From an uncultured Bacilli bacterium (GTDB lineage Bacteria > Bacillota_I > Bacilli_A > RF39 > UBA660), in NCBI GenBank assembly GCA_934090595.1, contig CAKOJO010000002.1, positions 1-47,947 of the forward strand: DNA of 47,947 bases, written 5' to 3'. Shown here one piece after another: positions 32,278 through 39,672 of the stretch; the stretch's first letter is position 1; every line of letters begins with the position of its first letter. Under the pieces are notes generated by a model. It did not search any database. It was given only the letters and a program-made list of their open reading frames with translations, and was not told the DNA's origin. The position numbers and the translations under genes were made by a program.

Positions 32278-33960
32278 ATGCCAGATATAGACTTTATTGC
32301 AAACTACTATCTAGGAACTAAAGCATACACAATATTTATGCTTAAAACTCTATACGATGTGGACGAAAAAAACTACATAGAAAATCAAGACTATCAATTA
32401 GCGGCACAAGTAGGATTCATTGCCAATATCATGCTATCAATAAAAGAAGAATTAGTAGAAAACACCGGAAACCTAATATATGAATCAAAACTATATGAAA
32501 AAAGATTAGAAGAAACAGTAGAAAACATATCAACAAAAACAAATGATGGTTACGAAATAGATAACTATACATTTAAAGATGCCCCAACATTAGTAGCGAT
32601 CCTAAGAAACAAATTAGGTCATGGAGACTTTACAATAGATTACAAAACAGGCAAAGTTGTTTTACACGTTGAAGGTCAAGAAGTGTCAATAAGTGTCGAT
32701 AAACTGACAACATTTATGATCAATGCAAACTATAACTTCTTTATGGATACTAAAACAAATGAGTATAAAAGAAACTTTATAATGTTTACAAAACTAGAAA
32801 AAAATAGAACAAAACTAATCACCACTGAAGAAGAAGTAGCAAGCATAATAAGACAATGTGAAAACATAGAGTTCTCTCTTAAAAGACAAGACGGTAAAGA
32901 ATTAGAACCCTATGAAATAAACTCTTTCAATGAAATAGTGGAAATCATAAAGAAAAGAGAATGTGACTTTGAACTAATAAAATATTACAAAGAACTATTA
33001 AAAAATAAAAATTACATAATGAAAGTAGAATACACTAAATTAAATAAATATAAAGACATAAATGAACTACTTCCACTAATTAAAAACTCAATACTATCTC
33101 AAACAGAGTATGACTACAAAAACCAAGTGCTAGCAATAGTAAAAGAAACCCAAAGAAAAGTTGATGAAAACTATAACATAACAGATGTAAGAATGGCAAA
33201 TATTAACAACCTAATAATGCTAAGAACCATGAAAAACATAAGAAGTACTGATATAAACGCTCTAAAAAGAAACATAGCAAATAATTATAAATACCCAATG
33301 TATTTTAACTATGATAACTTAGCAACCGCAGTAATAAGTAACTTTAATAGCCTTTTTTCAGTCCCATACGATAAACTATACAAAAAAACACTCGAAGAAC
33401 AAGGACTAGACTTTTCTAAACTAAACTTAAATGCTTTAAACATCATCCATTTAGAAGTCGAAGAGGATAGACTAAAACCTAAAAAAGACAAAGAAACATC
33501 ATTAGAAAAAGAAGTAACAAAAATAGAAGACTCACTCGAAGAAATAAAAAACAACTTAGCTAAAGTGCCAAAGGCAAACACAAAAGCAATCACAGCAATA
33601 AATAACAATATAACAAATAAAAATAATTATCTAAATCAAAAGAAACAAGAATTACAAAGTCTAAAACAAGAACTGAAAAAACTACAAAACTATTATCAAG
33701 ACGATGAACTATATATGAAAAATAGAACTATAATCGCTGGTATAAGAAACTCAATAGCGCACGGTACCTATGAAATAGTTCCGGGACCAACTATCGAAGA
33801 TGCAAAACTTATATTTACAAATATCTATGAAGGAAAACTTGTTTTAAAAGTAGAAATAACAGTAATAAGATTCCTAGAAATGATGGATAACAATTTATTA
33901 ACAATACAACAATATCTAAATGATGAAGAAACTAAACAAACTAATCAAAAGGTGATATAA
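32278..33960 (+). CDS. Twin-HEPN-motif protein, putative ribonuclease
   Basis: I do not recognise the full-length family. The 560-residue protein contains two HEPN-type R-x4-H motifs: Arg110-NKLG-His115 and Arg490-NSIA-His495, both followed by Gly and then a similar strand-rich segment ('KVVLHVEG' and 'KLVLKVEI'), as if the module was duplicated. Between them lie a helical region and a strongly charged coiled coil (about 395-465). In known HEPN RNases, including many toxins and defence proteins, the Arg and His of R-x4-6-H cut RNA. No signal peptide or membrane helix is present. Codon use matches the resident plus-strand genes, so it is not a recent arrival. Its stop codon abuts the start of the U32 gene. 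Confidence 0.75.
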   Translation: MPDIDFIANYYLGTKAYTIFMLKTLYDVDEKNYIENQDYQLAAQVGFIANIMLSIKEELVENTGNLIYESKLYEKRLEETVENISTKTNDGYEIDNYTFKDAPTLVAILRNKLGHGDFTIDYKTGKVVLHVEGQEVSISVDKLTTFMINANYNFFMDTKTNEYKRNFIMFTKLEKNRTKLITTEEEVASIIRQCENIEFSLKRQDGKELEPYEINSFNEIVEIIKKRECDFELIKYYKELLKNKNYIMKVEYTKLNKYKDINELLPLIKNSILSQTEYDYKNQVLAIVKETQRKVDENYNITDVRMANINNLIMLRTMKNIRSTDINALKRNIANNYKYPMYFNYDNLATAVISNFNSLFSVPYDKLYKKTLEEQGLDFSKLNLNALNIIHLEVEEDRLKPKKDKETSLEKEVTKIEDSLEEIKNNLAKVPKANTKAITAINNNITNKNNYLNQKKQELQSLKQELKKLQNYYQDDELYMKNRTIIAGIRNSIAHGTYEIVPGPTIEDAKLIFTNIYEGKLVLKVEITVIRFLEMMDNNLLTIQQYLNDEETKQTNQKVI

Positions 33961-36216
33961 ATGAAAAAAGTAGAACTACTTTCCCCCGCAGGAAATAAAG
34001 AAACATTATACTATGCGGTCCATGGTGGATGCGATGCTGTATATGTATCAACAACATCATATACTGCTAGAAAATATGCACAAAACTTCACACTTGAAGA
34101 ACTAAAAGAAGCAGTAAAATATTGCCATCTATATGGAGTAAAACTATATGTTACAGTAAACACAATCATCTATGAACAGGAAGTAAAAGACTTTATTAAA
34201 TACATAAAATATCTATACGAAAGTAACGTAGATGCTCTAATAATGCAAGACTTAGGAATGATAAAACTAGTAAATGAACTATTCCCAGACTTTGAAATCC
34301 ATGCATCAACTCAGTTTCATACTCACAACGAAGAACAAGTAAAATTATTAGAAAGTCTAAACGTAAAAAGAGTAGTACTAGCAAGAGAACTATCACTACA
34401 AGAAATAAATAATATTAAAACCCCATTAGAAAAAGAAATCTTCATTCATGGAGCACTATGTGTATCATACTCAGGACAATGTTACTTCTCATCCAAATTT
34501 CTACAAAGAAGTGGAAACCGTGGAGAATGTGCAGGTATGTGTAGACTACCATACGAACTATATGAAAAAAATAATAAAATAAAAACAGATGGACAATTTC
34601 TTCTAAGTCCTAAAGAACTATGCACAATAGAAAGCCTAAAAGACATTCTAGATAGTAACATAGCATCACTTAAAATCGAAGGAAGAATGAAAAAAGAAGA
34701 ATACACATACTACGTAACCAAAATATATAAAAAACTAATAGAAAAATACTATAACCATGAAGACATGACTCTTGAAGAATCAGATTTAAAAACATTAGAA
34801 CTTCTATACAATAGAAATTTTACTAAAGGATACTTAAACAATAATAAAAATAACGAATTTATAAACATAAAATCTCCTAAACATCAAGGAATAGTATTAG
34901 GCAAAGTATTAGAAACAACAAAAGATAAAATAAAAATAAAACTACAAGAAGAACTAAATCAAAATGATGGAATAAGATTCAGCAATAACGAAGGAATGAT
35001 TGCCAACTTTATATACAATGAAAAAGATATGTTGATAAATCATGCTAATAAAAATCAAGTCATATACCTAGACAATAAAGTAAAACTAAAAGAAAAAGGT
35101 ATAGTGTTAAAAACTCAAGACGATAAACTAATAAAAGATTTAAAAAACATCAAAGAAAAAAAGATAGATATAAACTATAAAGTAATAGCAAAAATAAATA
35201 AACCATTACAAGTAACAATAACAGATGGTACAAACACTATAACAAAAACAACATCAACAGTAGAACAATCTAAAAACACCCCAACCTTAACACAAGACTT
35301 ATCAGAAAAATTATCTAAGATTGGTGGAACACCATTCCAAGTTAAAGAAATAGAATATGATGTTGATAAAGATATCTTCATACCTTTAAAATATATAAAT
35401 GAAATAAGAAGATATCTAACCGATGAATTAATAAAAGAAAGAACTAAATCAAAAAGAAAAGAAAAAATACATCAAGAAAAACTAACTATAAAAGAAATAG
35501 AAAACACAAATAGTATAAGTTTTCTAGTAAGAAATGAAGCTCAATTAAAAACGTTATTAACAGAAAATGTTAATATCTATATTGAAGATGAAGCTTTGTA
35601 TAATAAATATAGAAAAGAAAATAAAAATATATATTTGAAAACACCAAGAGTAAATCCAAATCCTAAAAAATATCAAAATGAAAATATTCTAGCATCAGAA
35701 ACAGGAACAATTTATCAAAATAAAGAAAATAATAATATAGTAAGTGACATATACTTAAATGTTGTAAACAGTAAAACTATAAATACTTTAGAAAACTTAA
35801 ATGTTAAAAGAGTAGGACTATCAGTGGAACTAAATGAAAATGATTTAAATTACTTATTAAAAGGATATAAAGAAAAATACAAAAGAAACCCTAATTTAGA
35901 AATACTAGTATATGGAAAACTAGAACTAATGATCATGAAATATTGCCCATTAAATGCACTAATTAATGACGGTAAAAAACCATGTAATTTGTGCAAAAGT
36001 TCTAATGAATATAGTCTAAAAGATAGAAATGGTAAAAAACTAAGATTAATAAATAATAATTGCATTACTAAATTAATGGATTATCAAGAAGTAAATTACA
36101 TTGATAAGGTTCCAAAATTAAAAGAATTAGGAATAACAAACTTTAGAGTAGATTTACTAGATGAAGAACCAAATGAAGTAAAACAAATCTTAACAAGTAT
36201 AATAAAATTATTCTAA
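33961..36216 (+). CDS. U32-family protein, RlhA-like (peptidase_U32 + DUF3656)
   Basis: The 751-residue protein begins with 'VELLSPAGNKETLYYAVHGGCDAVYVS', the U32 start, followed by 'IHASTQFHTHN', the U32 signature 'EIFIHGALCVSYSGQCYFSS' and 'RGECAGMCRLPY', whose cysteines are thought to bind an Fe-S cluster. The long C-terminal half with 'KSPKHQGIVLGKV' matches DUF3656 and a final cysteine set ('KYCPLNAL', 'CNLCK'). The U32 + DUF3656 layout is that of RlhA, which hydroxylates a 23S rRNA cytidine in E. coli; shorter U32 proteins modify tRNA. An RNA modification role is therefore inferred, not peptidase activity. It is joined to the twin-HEPN gene with AAAGGTGAT inside that gene. Confidence 0.92.
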   Translation: MKKVELLSPAGNKETLYYAVHGGCDAVYVSTTSYTARKYAQNFTLEELKEAVKYCHLYGVKLYVTVNTIIYEQEVKDFIKYIKYLYESNVDALIMQDLGMIKLVNELFPDFEIHASTQFHTHNEEQVKLLESLNVKRVVLARELSLQEINNIKTPLEKEIFIHGALCVSYSGQCYFSSKFLQRSGNRGECAGMCRLPYELYEKNNKIKTDGQFLLSPKELCTIESLKDILDSNIASLKIEGRMKKEEYTYYVTKIYKKLIEKYYNHEDMTLEESDLKTLELLYNRNFTKGYLNNNKNNEFINIKSPKHQGIVLGKVLETTKDKIKIKLQEELNQNDGIRFSNNEGMIANFIYNEKDMLINHANKNQVIYLDNKVKLKEKGIVLKTQDDKLIKDLKNIKEKKIDINYKVIAKINKPLQVTITDGTNTITKTTSTVEQSKNTPTLTQDLSEKLSKIGGTPFQVKEIEYDVDKDIFIPLKYINEIRRYLTDELIKERTKSKRKEKIHQEKLTIKEIENTNSISFLVRNEAQLKTLLTENVNIYIEDEALYNKYRKENKNIYLKTPRVNPNPKKYQNENILASETGTIYQNKENNNIVSDIYLNVVNSKTINTLENLNVKRVGLSVELNENDLNYLLKGYKEKYKRNPNLEILVYGKLELMIMKYCPLNALINDGKKPCNLCKSSNEYSLKDRNGKKLRLINNNCITKLMDYQEVNYIDKVPKLKELGITNFRVDLLDEEPNEVKQILTSIIKLF

Positions 36217-36389
36217 AATAAAAAAATAATGCATCCAAAGAAACCATTATTTTGGAAAGATAAAAGCCTTGAAAGAACAAGCTCAAAATATTATAATATA
36301 AGAGGAAGATATTTTAAAGAAAGAAAAATAATTTTTGTTATATATAAATCAAATATGAATTATTGAATAAAAATGTGAAAATAGTAAGA
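36217..36389. other. Intergenic stretch without a gene
   Basis: AAAATAATG (36223-36231) can pair with CATTATTTT (36245-36253) as a weak terminator for the U32 gene. The rest is AT-rich and shows no open frame with a ribosome site. Confidence 0.5.
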
Positions 36390-36418
36390 TTGATTTTTCT
36401 AATAATTTTTGATATAAT
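36390..36418 (+). promoter_or_regulatory. Promoter of the small-RNA candidate
   Basis: -35 TTGATT (36390-36395), 17-base spacer, -10 TATAAT (36413-36418) with TG at the extended position (TGATATAAT). Confidence 0.85.
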
Positions 36419-36423
36419 TATCA

Positions 36424-36518
36424 TGACAAATTGAACAGAAATGTTTTATATGTTGTCATTTGGTCGGAGACGACTTATATTTATTAGAGATAGTCAATTG
36501 ACTATCTCTTTATTTTTT
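36424..36518 (+). ncRNA. Putative ~95-nt small RNA with its own promoter and terminator
   Basis: From the promoter to the T run the transcript would hold three hairpins. TGACAA (36424-36429) pairs with TTGTCA (36453-36458) around a 23-base loop. GTCG-GAGA-CGAC (36463-36474) is a GNRA tetraloop hairpin. The terminator stem (36486-36509) is a perfect 24-base palindrome, followed by TTATTTTTT. No coding frame has a ribosome site. The GC-richer tetraloop segment stands out from its AT-rich surroundings. I could not match it to a known RNA family. Confidence 0.7.
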
Positions 36519-36576
36519 AAAAATGTATTAAGTAAACAATATACTTGTACAATGAATAAAAATATCTACCACAAAA

Positions 36577-36613
36577 TACTTTACATGTAATTTAAATTTA
36601 CATACATAAAGTA
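36577..36613. promoter_or_regulatory. Dyad-symmetric element upstream of the second SDR gene
   Basis: TACTTTA-n-ATGTAA on the left mirrors TTACAT-n3-TAAAGTA on the right around a TTTAAA-type centre. It lies 32-68 bases before the ATG and is operator-like. No clear promoter boxes were found here. Confidence 0.5.
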
Positions 36614-36644
36614 ATTTTTCAATAAAATTAAGGAGGATGATAAA

Positions 36645-37391
36645 ATGAAATTGGAAAATAAGGTTGCAATAATAACAGGTAGTACAAAAGGAATAGGGTA
36701 TGCAATAGCAGATCTATATTTAAAAGAAGGAGCTAAAGTAGTAGTAACAGGATTAAAAGATGAAGTACCACAAGCACTAAAATCATTAGAAGAATCTCAC
36801 GACAGTGAAAATATTCTAGGATTAGAACTAGATGTAACAAGTACAGAAAGTATTAAAAATGTAGTTGAAAAGACTATAGAAAAGTTTGGCAAAATAGATA
36901 TTTTAATAAATAATGCAGGAATAACTGCAGCAAAACCATTAATACAAACAACTGATGAAGAAATGGAAAGAATGTTTCAAATCAATACCTTCGGAGTATT
37001 CAAGTTCATAAGAGAAGTAGCGCCATACATGATAGAACAAAAATCAGGTTCAATAATTAATACTAGTTCAATGGTAGCAAACTACGGTGGTATAATGCAA
37101 ACTCCATATGCATCATCAAAGTTCGCAGTAAATGGTATAACAAAATCATGTGCAAAAGAACTTGGAAGACACAATATTAGAGTAAATGCTGTAGCACCAG
37201 GAGCAGTAATGACAGATATGACTAAAGACTCCACTGATGAAAAAACAAGAGGTATGCTATCACAACTTACACCATTAGGAAGAATAGCAAATCCATCTGA
37301 ATTAGCGGGAGCATATCTATATTTAGGAAGTGATGATTCAACATTTACCAACGGAACAATCATTCAAGTTGACGGAGGAATTGTAATTTAA
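36645..37391 (+). CDS. Short-chain dehydrogenase/reductase (FabG/BaiA-like)
   Basis: The 248-residue classical SDR has TGSTKGIG (11-18), NNAG (89-92), Asn114, Ser142, Tyr155 and Lys159 as the catalytic set and 'QVDGG' near the end. It could be a 3-oxoacyl-ACP reductase or a hydroxysteroid dehydrogenase; the sequence does not decide. No fatty acid synthesis genes are adjacent. AAGGAGG lies 8 bases before the ATG, and a dyad element upstream suggests specific regulation. Confidence 0.9.
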   Translation: MKLENKVAIITGSTKGIGYAIADLYLKEGAKVVVTGLKDEVPQALKSLEESHDSENILGLELDVTSTESIKNVVEKTIEKFGKIDILINNAGITAAKPLIQTTDEEMERMFQINTFGVFKFIREVAPYMIEQKSGSIINTSSMVANYGGIMQTPYASSKFAVNGITKSCAKELGRHNIRVNAVAPGAVMTDMTKDSTDEKTRGMLSQLTPLGRIANPSELAGAYLYLGSDDSTFTNGTIIQVDGGIVI

Positions 37392-37401
37392 GTAAAAAAA
37401 C

Positions 37402-37430
37402 TTTATTAAATAAAGATATCGTGGTATACT
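37402..37430 (+). promoter_or_regulatory. Possible promoter of the tail-anchored protein gene
   Basis: Extended -10 TGGTATACT (37422-37430) with a poor -35 TTTATT (37402-37407). Confidence 0.5.
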
Positions 37431-37448
37431 TATAATAGAGGTGTGCCT

Positions 37449-38030
37449 ATGATAAGATACAATGAACCAGTTGAAGAAACTAATTACAAAAAAGAGCAGA
37501 AATTTTATAATCTAGAAAAGTACGATTTATTAAACAAACTATCTAATTTTGAAGCAAACAATAAGTACATGAAAATAACATTAAAAGATAGCTTTCCATA
37601 TCAATTAATAGTGTCTAGTAATACGAATGGAGTAGAAAATAGCCTAGTAATAGTCTATGATCAACCTCAAATATTTGAAATGGAAATAATACCTGAAATA
37701 ATTGTTAGATATAGTATGTGTACTAGTATAAAAAGTAGTTATTTTGAAGAACAAAACTATTTAGCAATTATGGAAAATGATACTATTCTAGAACTAAAAG
37801 ACTTTGATGAAAAAATAATCAATAAATTAGTAGGACACATAGAAAAAATTCAAGAAATTACAGGTTATGGTGATGATTTCTCATCTAAACTACAAGTAGA
37901 AGAAGAAAAAGAAAACCTAAGATTTATCAAGAGTAAAACAGGTTCAAGTAATATGATTTTAATAACCTTAATACTAGTAGCACTTCTTTCACTTGCGACA
38001 ATAATTATAATTTTGTTAAAAAATGCTTGA
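37449..38030 (+). CDS. Tail-anchored protein of unknown function
   Basis: The 193-residue protein has a soluble N-terminal domain and one C-terminal membrane helix ('NMILITLILVALLSLATIIIILL', split by no charged residue), ending three residues later, so it is anchored with its main domain in the cytoplasm. The soluble part has mixed strand/helix character ('YQLIVSSNTNGVENSLVIVY') without a known motif. The frame is open from GTG 37443, but that codon is part of the GAGGTG ribosome site; ATG 37449 is the start. The end of the gene contains the -35 box of the tRNA-Ser promoter. Confidence 0.75.
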   Translation: MIRYNEPVEETNYKKEQKFYNLEKYDLLNKLSNFEANNKYMKITLKDSFPYQLIVSSNTNGVENSLVIVYDQPQIFEMEIIPEIIVRYSMCTSIKSSYFEEQNYLAIMENDTILELKDFDEKIINKLVGHIEKIQEITGYGDDFSSKLQVEEEKENLRFIKSKTGSSNMILITLILVALLSLATIIIILLKNA

Positions 38031-38055
38031 AAATAATTAAAATATATCATATAAT
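38027..38055 (+). promoter_or_regulatory. Promoter of tRNA-Ser
   Basis: -35 TTGAAA (38027-38032), 17-base spacer, -10 TATAAT (38050-38055), about 27 bases before the tRNA. Confidence 0.88.
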
Positions 38056-38081
38056 AAATATGCACTTGAAAAAGTGTCCTT

Positions 38082-38172
38082 GGAGTGGTACTCAAGAGGC
38101 TGAAGAGGCGCCCCTGCTAAGGGTGTAGATCGGGTAACTGGTGCGAGGGTTCAAATCCCTCCCGCTCCGCCA
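38082..38172 (+). tRNA. tRNA-Ser (GCT)
   Basis: The 91-base tRNA has the acceptor GGAGTGG/CCGCTCC, anticodon stem CGCCC/GGGTG with loop CTGCTAA (anticodon GCT, reading AGC/AGU), a long variable arm typical of tRNA-Ser, T-arm GAGGGTTCAAATCCCTC and encoded CCA. Confidence 0.97.
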
Positions 38173-38183
38173 TAAAAAAAATT

Positions 38184-38206
38184 AACTCTTATTAAAGAGT
38201 TTTTTT
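38184..38206. terminator. Terminator of tRNA-Ser, usable from both strands
   Basis: AACTCTT (38184-38190) pairs with AAGAGTT (38195-38201), followed by a T run and preceded by an A run, so it can also end a minus-strand transcript. Confidence 0.9.
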
Positions 38207-38302
38207 GTGGTCTTTTTTACGTTTTTGTATTTGTTCTATAATCCATTTTATAAATAAATCTATACCAAAAATAGTTGTCTCAAAATTATTTGTCTTCTTC
38301 AA
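38192..38302 (-). CDS. Small 36-residue ORF
   Basis: On the minus strand AAGGTGATA is followed by TTG (38302) and a 36-codon frame ending in TAA inside the terminator. The product (M-KKTNNFETTIFGIDLFIKW then IIEQIQKRKKDHKKTL) has an amphipathic helix and a basic tail. A TATAAT is present about 35 bases upstream with a weak -35. The ribosome site with correct spacing is the main support; no homologue is known to me. It could be a small regulatory or membrane-active peptide. Confidence 0.4.
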   Translation of the reverse strand: MKKTNNFETTIFGIDLFIKWIIEQIQKRKKDHKKTL

Positions 38303-38412
38303 TATATCACCTTAGTTAACTATTATATAACTTTTTAGAAAAATATACCAGAAATTTCTAATATATTTTAAAATATAATAAAACATTAAAATATAATTAG
38401 GTAGGTGGTAGT

Positions 38413-38604
38413 GTGAATTTTACATTAAAAAAGACAAAAGGAAAAGAAGTAGCAATATACAAATCCTTATATATAAAAGAAAACTTAGCACAAAAGATTG
38501 AAGAAATAGCAAAAGAAAATGACACATCATTCAACAATGTCATAATAAGTATGATTGAACATTGTTTAAATGAAGAAAAAGAAGAAGAAAAAGTAAATAA
38601 CTAA
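38413..38604 (+). CDS. Ribbon-helix-helix (CopG-like) DNA-binding protein
   Basis: The 63-residue protein has the RHH order: a strand ('VAIYKSLYI'), a helix ('ENLAQKIEEIAKEN') and a second helix ('SFNNVIISMIEHCLNE') joined by a short turn, then an acidic tail. RHH dimers bind operators through the paired strand. The start is GTG with GGTAGGTGG upstream. No toxin gene is adjacent on the same strand, so it is not clearly an antitoxin. A terminator follows. Confidence 0.75.
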   Translation: MNFTLKKTKGKEVAIYKSLYIKENLAQKIEEIAKENDTSFNNVIISMIEHCLNEEKEEEKVNN

Positions 38605-38630
38605 ATATAGTCAAAAGATTATATTTTTTA
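38604..38630. terminator. Terminator between RHH and uvsE genes
   Basis: AATATAGTC (38604-38612) pairs with GATTATATT (38617-38625) with one G-U pair, followed by TTTTA. Confidence 0.7.
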
Positions 38631-39569
38631 TTTTACTATAAAAGTAGTATCATCAATAAAAGTATAATCTGTTAAATACTTAAGTTGCCTAATAAGTCTA
38701 AACATAGCCTCATCCTTCATCTTGGCCTCAATCATAATATCAATCCTGTCTGTATAAGGTTTAATAAGCTCCACAAATGAAATAAATTCATTAACATTAA
38801 CAAAATCAGCATGACTTCTCATCTCCTTTTTTAACTTGCTTTTTGAAGAAGAAAAATGTACCTTCGGAGTCATATCGCCCCAAGTATCAAAAATATTCTT
38901 TAAGTAGCAAGTAATATCTTTTTCACACGGATTACAAATATGATGAAGATAATCAAGAACAAATGGTCTTTTAATAACCCTACAAAGATATAAAACATCG
39001 GAAGCATTAAAAACCTTATCATCATTCTCAACTAAAATACTATTCTTAATATCAGAATCAAGTAAATTAAAATTATTAATAAACCTAGTAAGAGAATTCT
39101 TCTTACCAAAAGCACTACTACCAACATGAAGTATAACAAAAGGATCAATATTCATACTCTTAAGAATATCAACATGATATCTAAGTATTTTAAAAGTATC
39201 ATTAACCACCTTTTGATTAGTACTATTAAGAACAGTATACTCACTCGGGTGTGCATCAACTCTCATCTTATGTAGATTTATAAGATTCCCAATTTCCTTA
39301 TAATAATCACTATACTTATCAATATAATCAAAACTAACATCATCCAAAGTAGCAAGAGGCACTAAATCAGAAGTAATTCTATAAAAATGAATATTATTTC
39401 TAATATTAAAACATATTATTTTATTAAGTGTTTCTAAGTTATTAACAATAACAGAATCTATTCTTTTAATATCAGCATTCTTCATATAATTAGTATAATT
39501 AATAGTTTTAAAACTAGTATCATCATATATAGATTTAGCAATAGAAACATAACCTAATCTTACTATCAT
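38628..39569 (-). CDS. uvsE: UV damage endonuclease UvsE/UvdE
   Basis: UvdE-type enzymes nick DNA 5' to UV photoproducts, starting alternative excision repair; they occur in Deinococcus, fungi and spore-forming Bacillus. The 313-residue TIM-barrel protein has the metal-ligand segments 'RVDAHPSEYTVLN', 'VILHVGSSAFGKK', 'SILVENDD', 'PFVLDYLHH', 'PKVHFSS' and 'MIEAKMKDEA'. The start ATG 39569 is chosen because GGGTGAT precedes it; the upstream in-frame ATG overlaps that site. It fits the spore-related gene content of the window. Confidence 0.95.
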   Translation of the reverse strand: MIVRLGYVSIAKSIYDDTSFKTINYTNYMKNADIKRIDSVIVNNLETLNKIICFNIRNNIHFYRITSDLVPLATLDDVSFDYIDKYSDYYKEIGNLINLHKMRVDAHPSEYTVLNSTNQKVVNDTFKILRYHVDILKSMNIDPFVILHVGSSAFGKKNSLTRFINNFNLLDSDIKNSILVENDDKVFNASDVLYLCRVIKRPFVLDYLHHICNPCEKDITCYLKNIFDTWGDMTPKVHFSSSKSKLKKEMRSHADFVNVNEFISFVELIKPYTDRIDIMIEAKMKDEAMFRLIRQLKYLTDYTFIDDTTFIVK

Positions 39570-39609
39570 AAAATCACCCATAATTAGTATGAATAATTTA
39601 CAAAAAATA

Positions 39610-39638
39610 ATGACTTTTATTAATCATTATGATATAAT
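39610..39638 (+). promoter_or_regulatory. Promoter of the zinc-ribbon/DUF4352 gene
   Basis: -35 ATGACT (39610-39615), 17-base spacer, -10 TATAAT (39633-39638) with an extended TGA. Confidence 0.7.
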
Positions 39639-39672
39639 TTCTTTGATAAAACGAACAAGGCAGGTGAATAAA

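Noticed and set aside
32278..33960. Twin R-x4-H protein as a Cas13 effector
   Set aside because: It has only 560 residues, no CRISPR array or Cas1/2 is present, and the spacing and neighbouring U32 gene do not fit. HEPN motifs alone are shared by many RNase families.
36442..36591. A 49-codon frame starting MFYMLSFGRRRL through the small-RNA candidate
   Set aside because: There is no ribosome site before the ATG and the frame runs straight through a perfect terminator hairpin.
38413..39569. Ribbon-helix-helix protein and adjacent gene as a toxin-antitoxin pair
   Set aside because: The neighbouring gene on the opposite strand is UvsE, a repair enzyme, and no toxin-like gene shares the RHH transcript.
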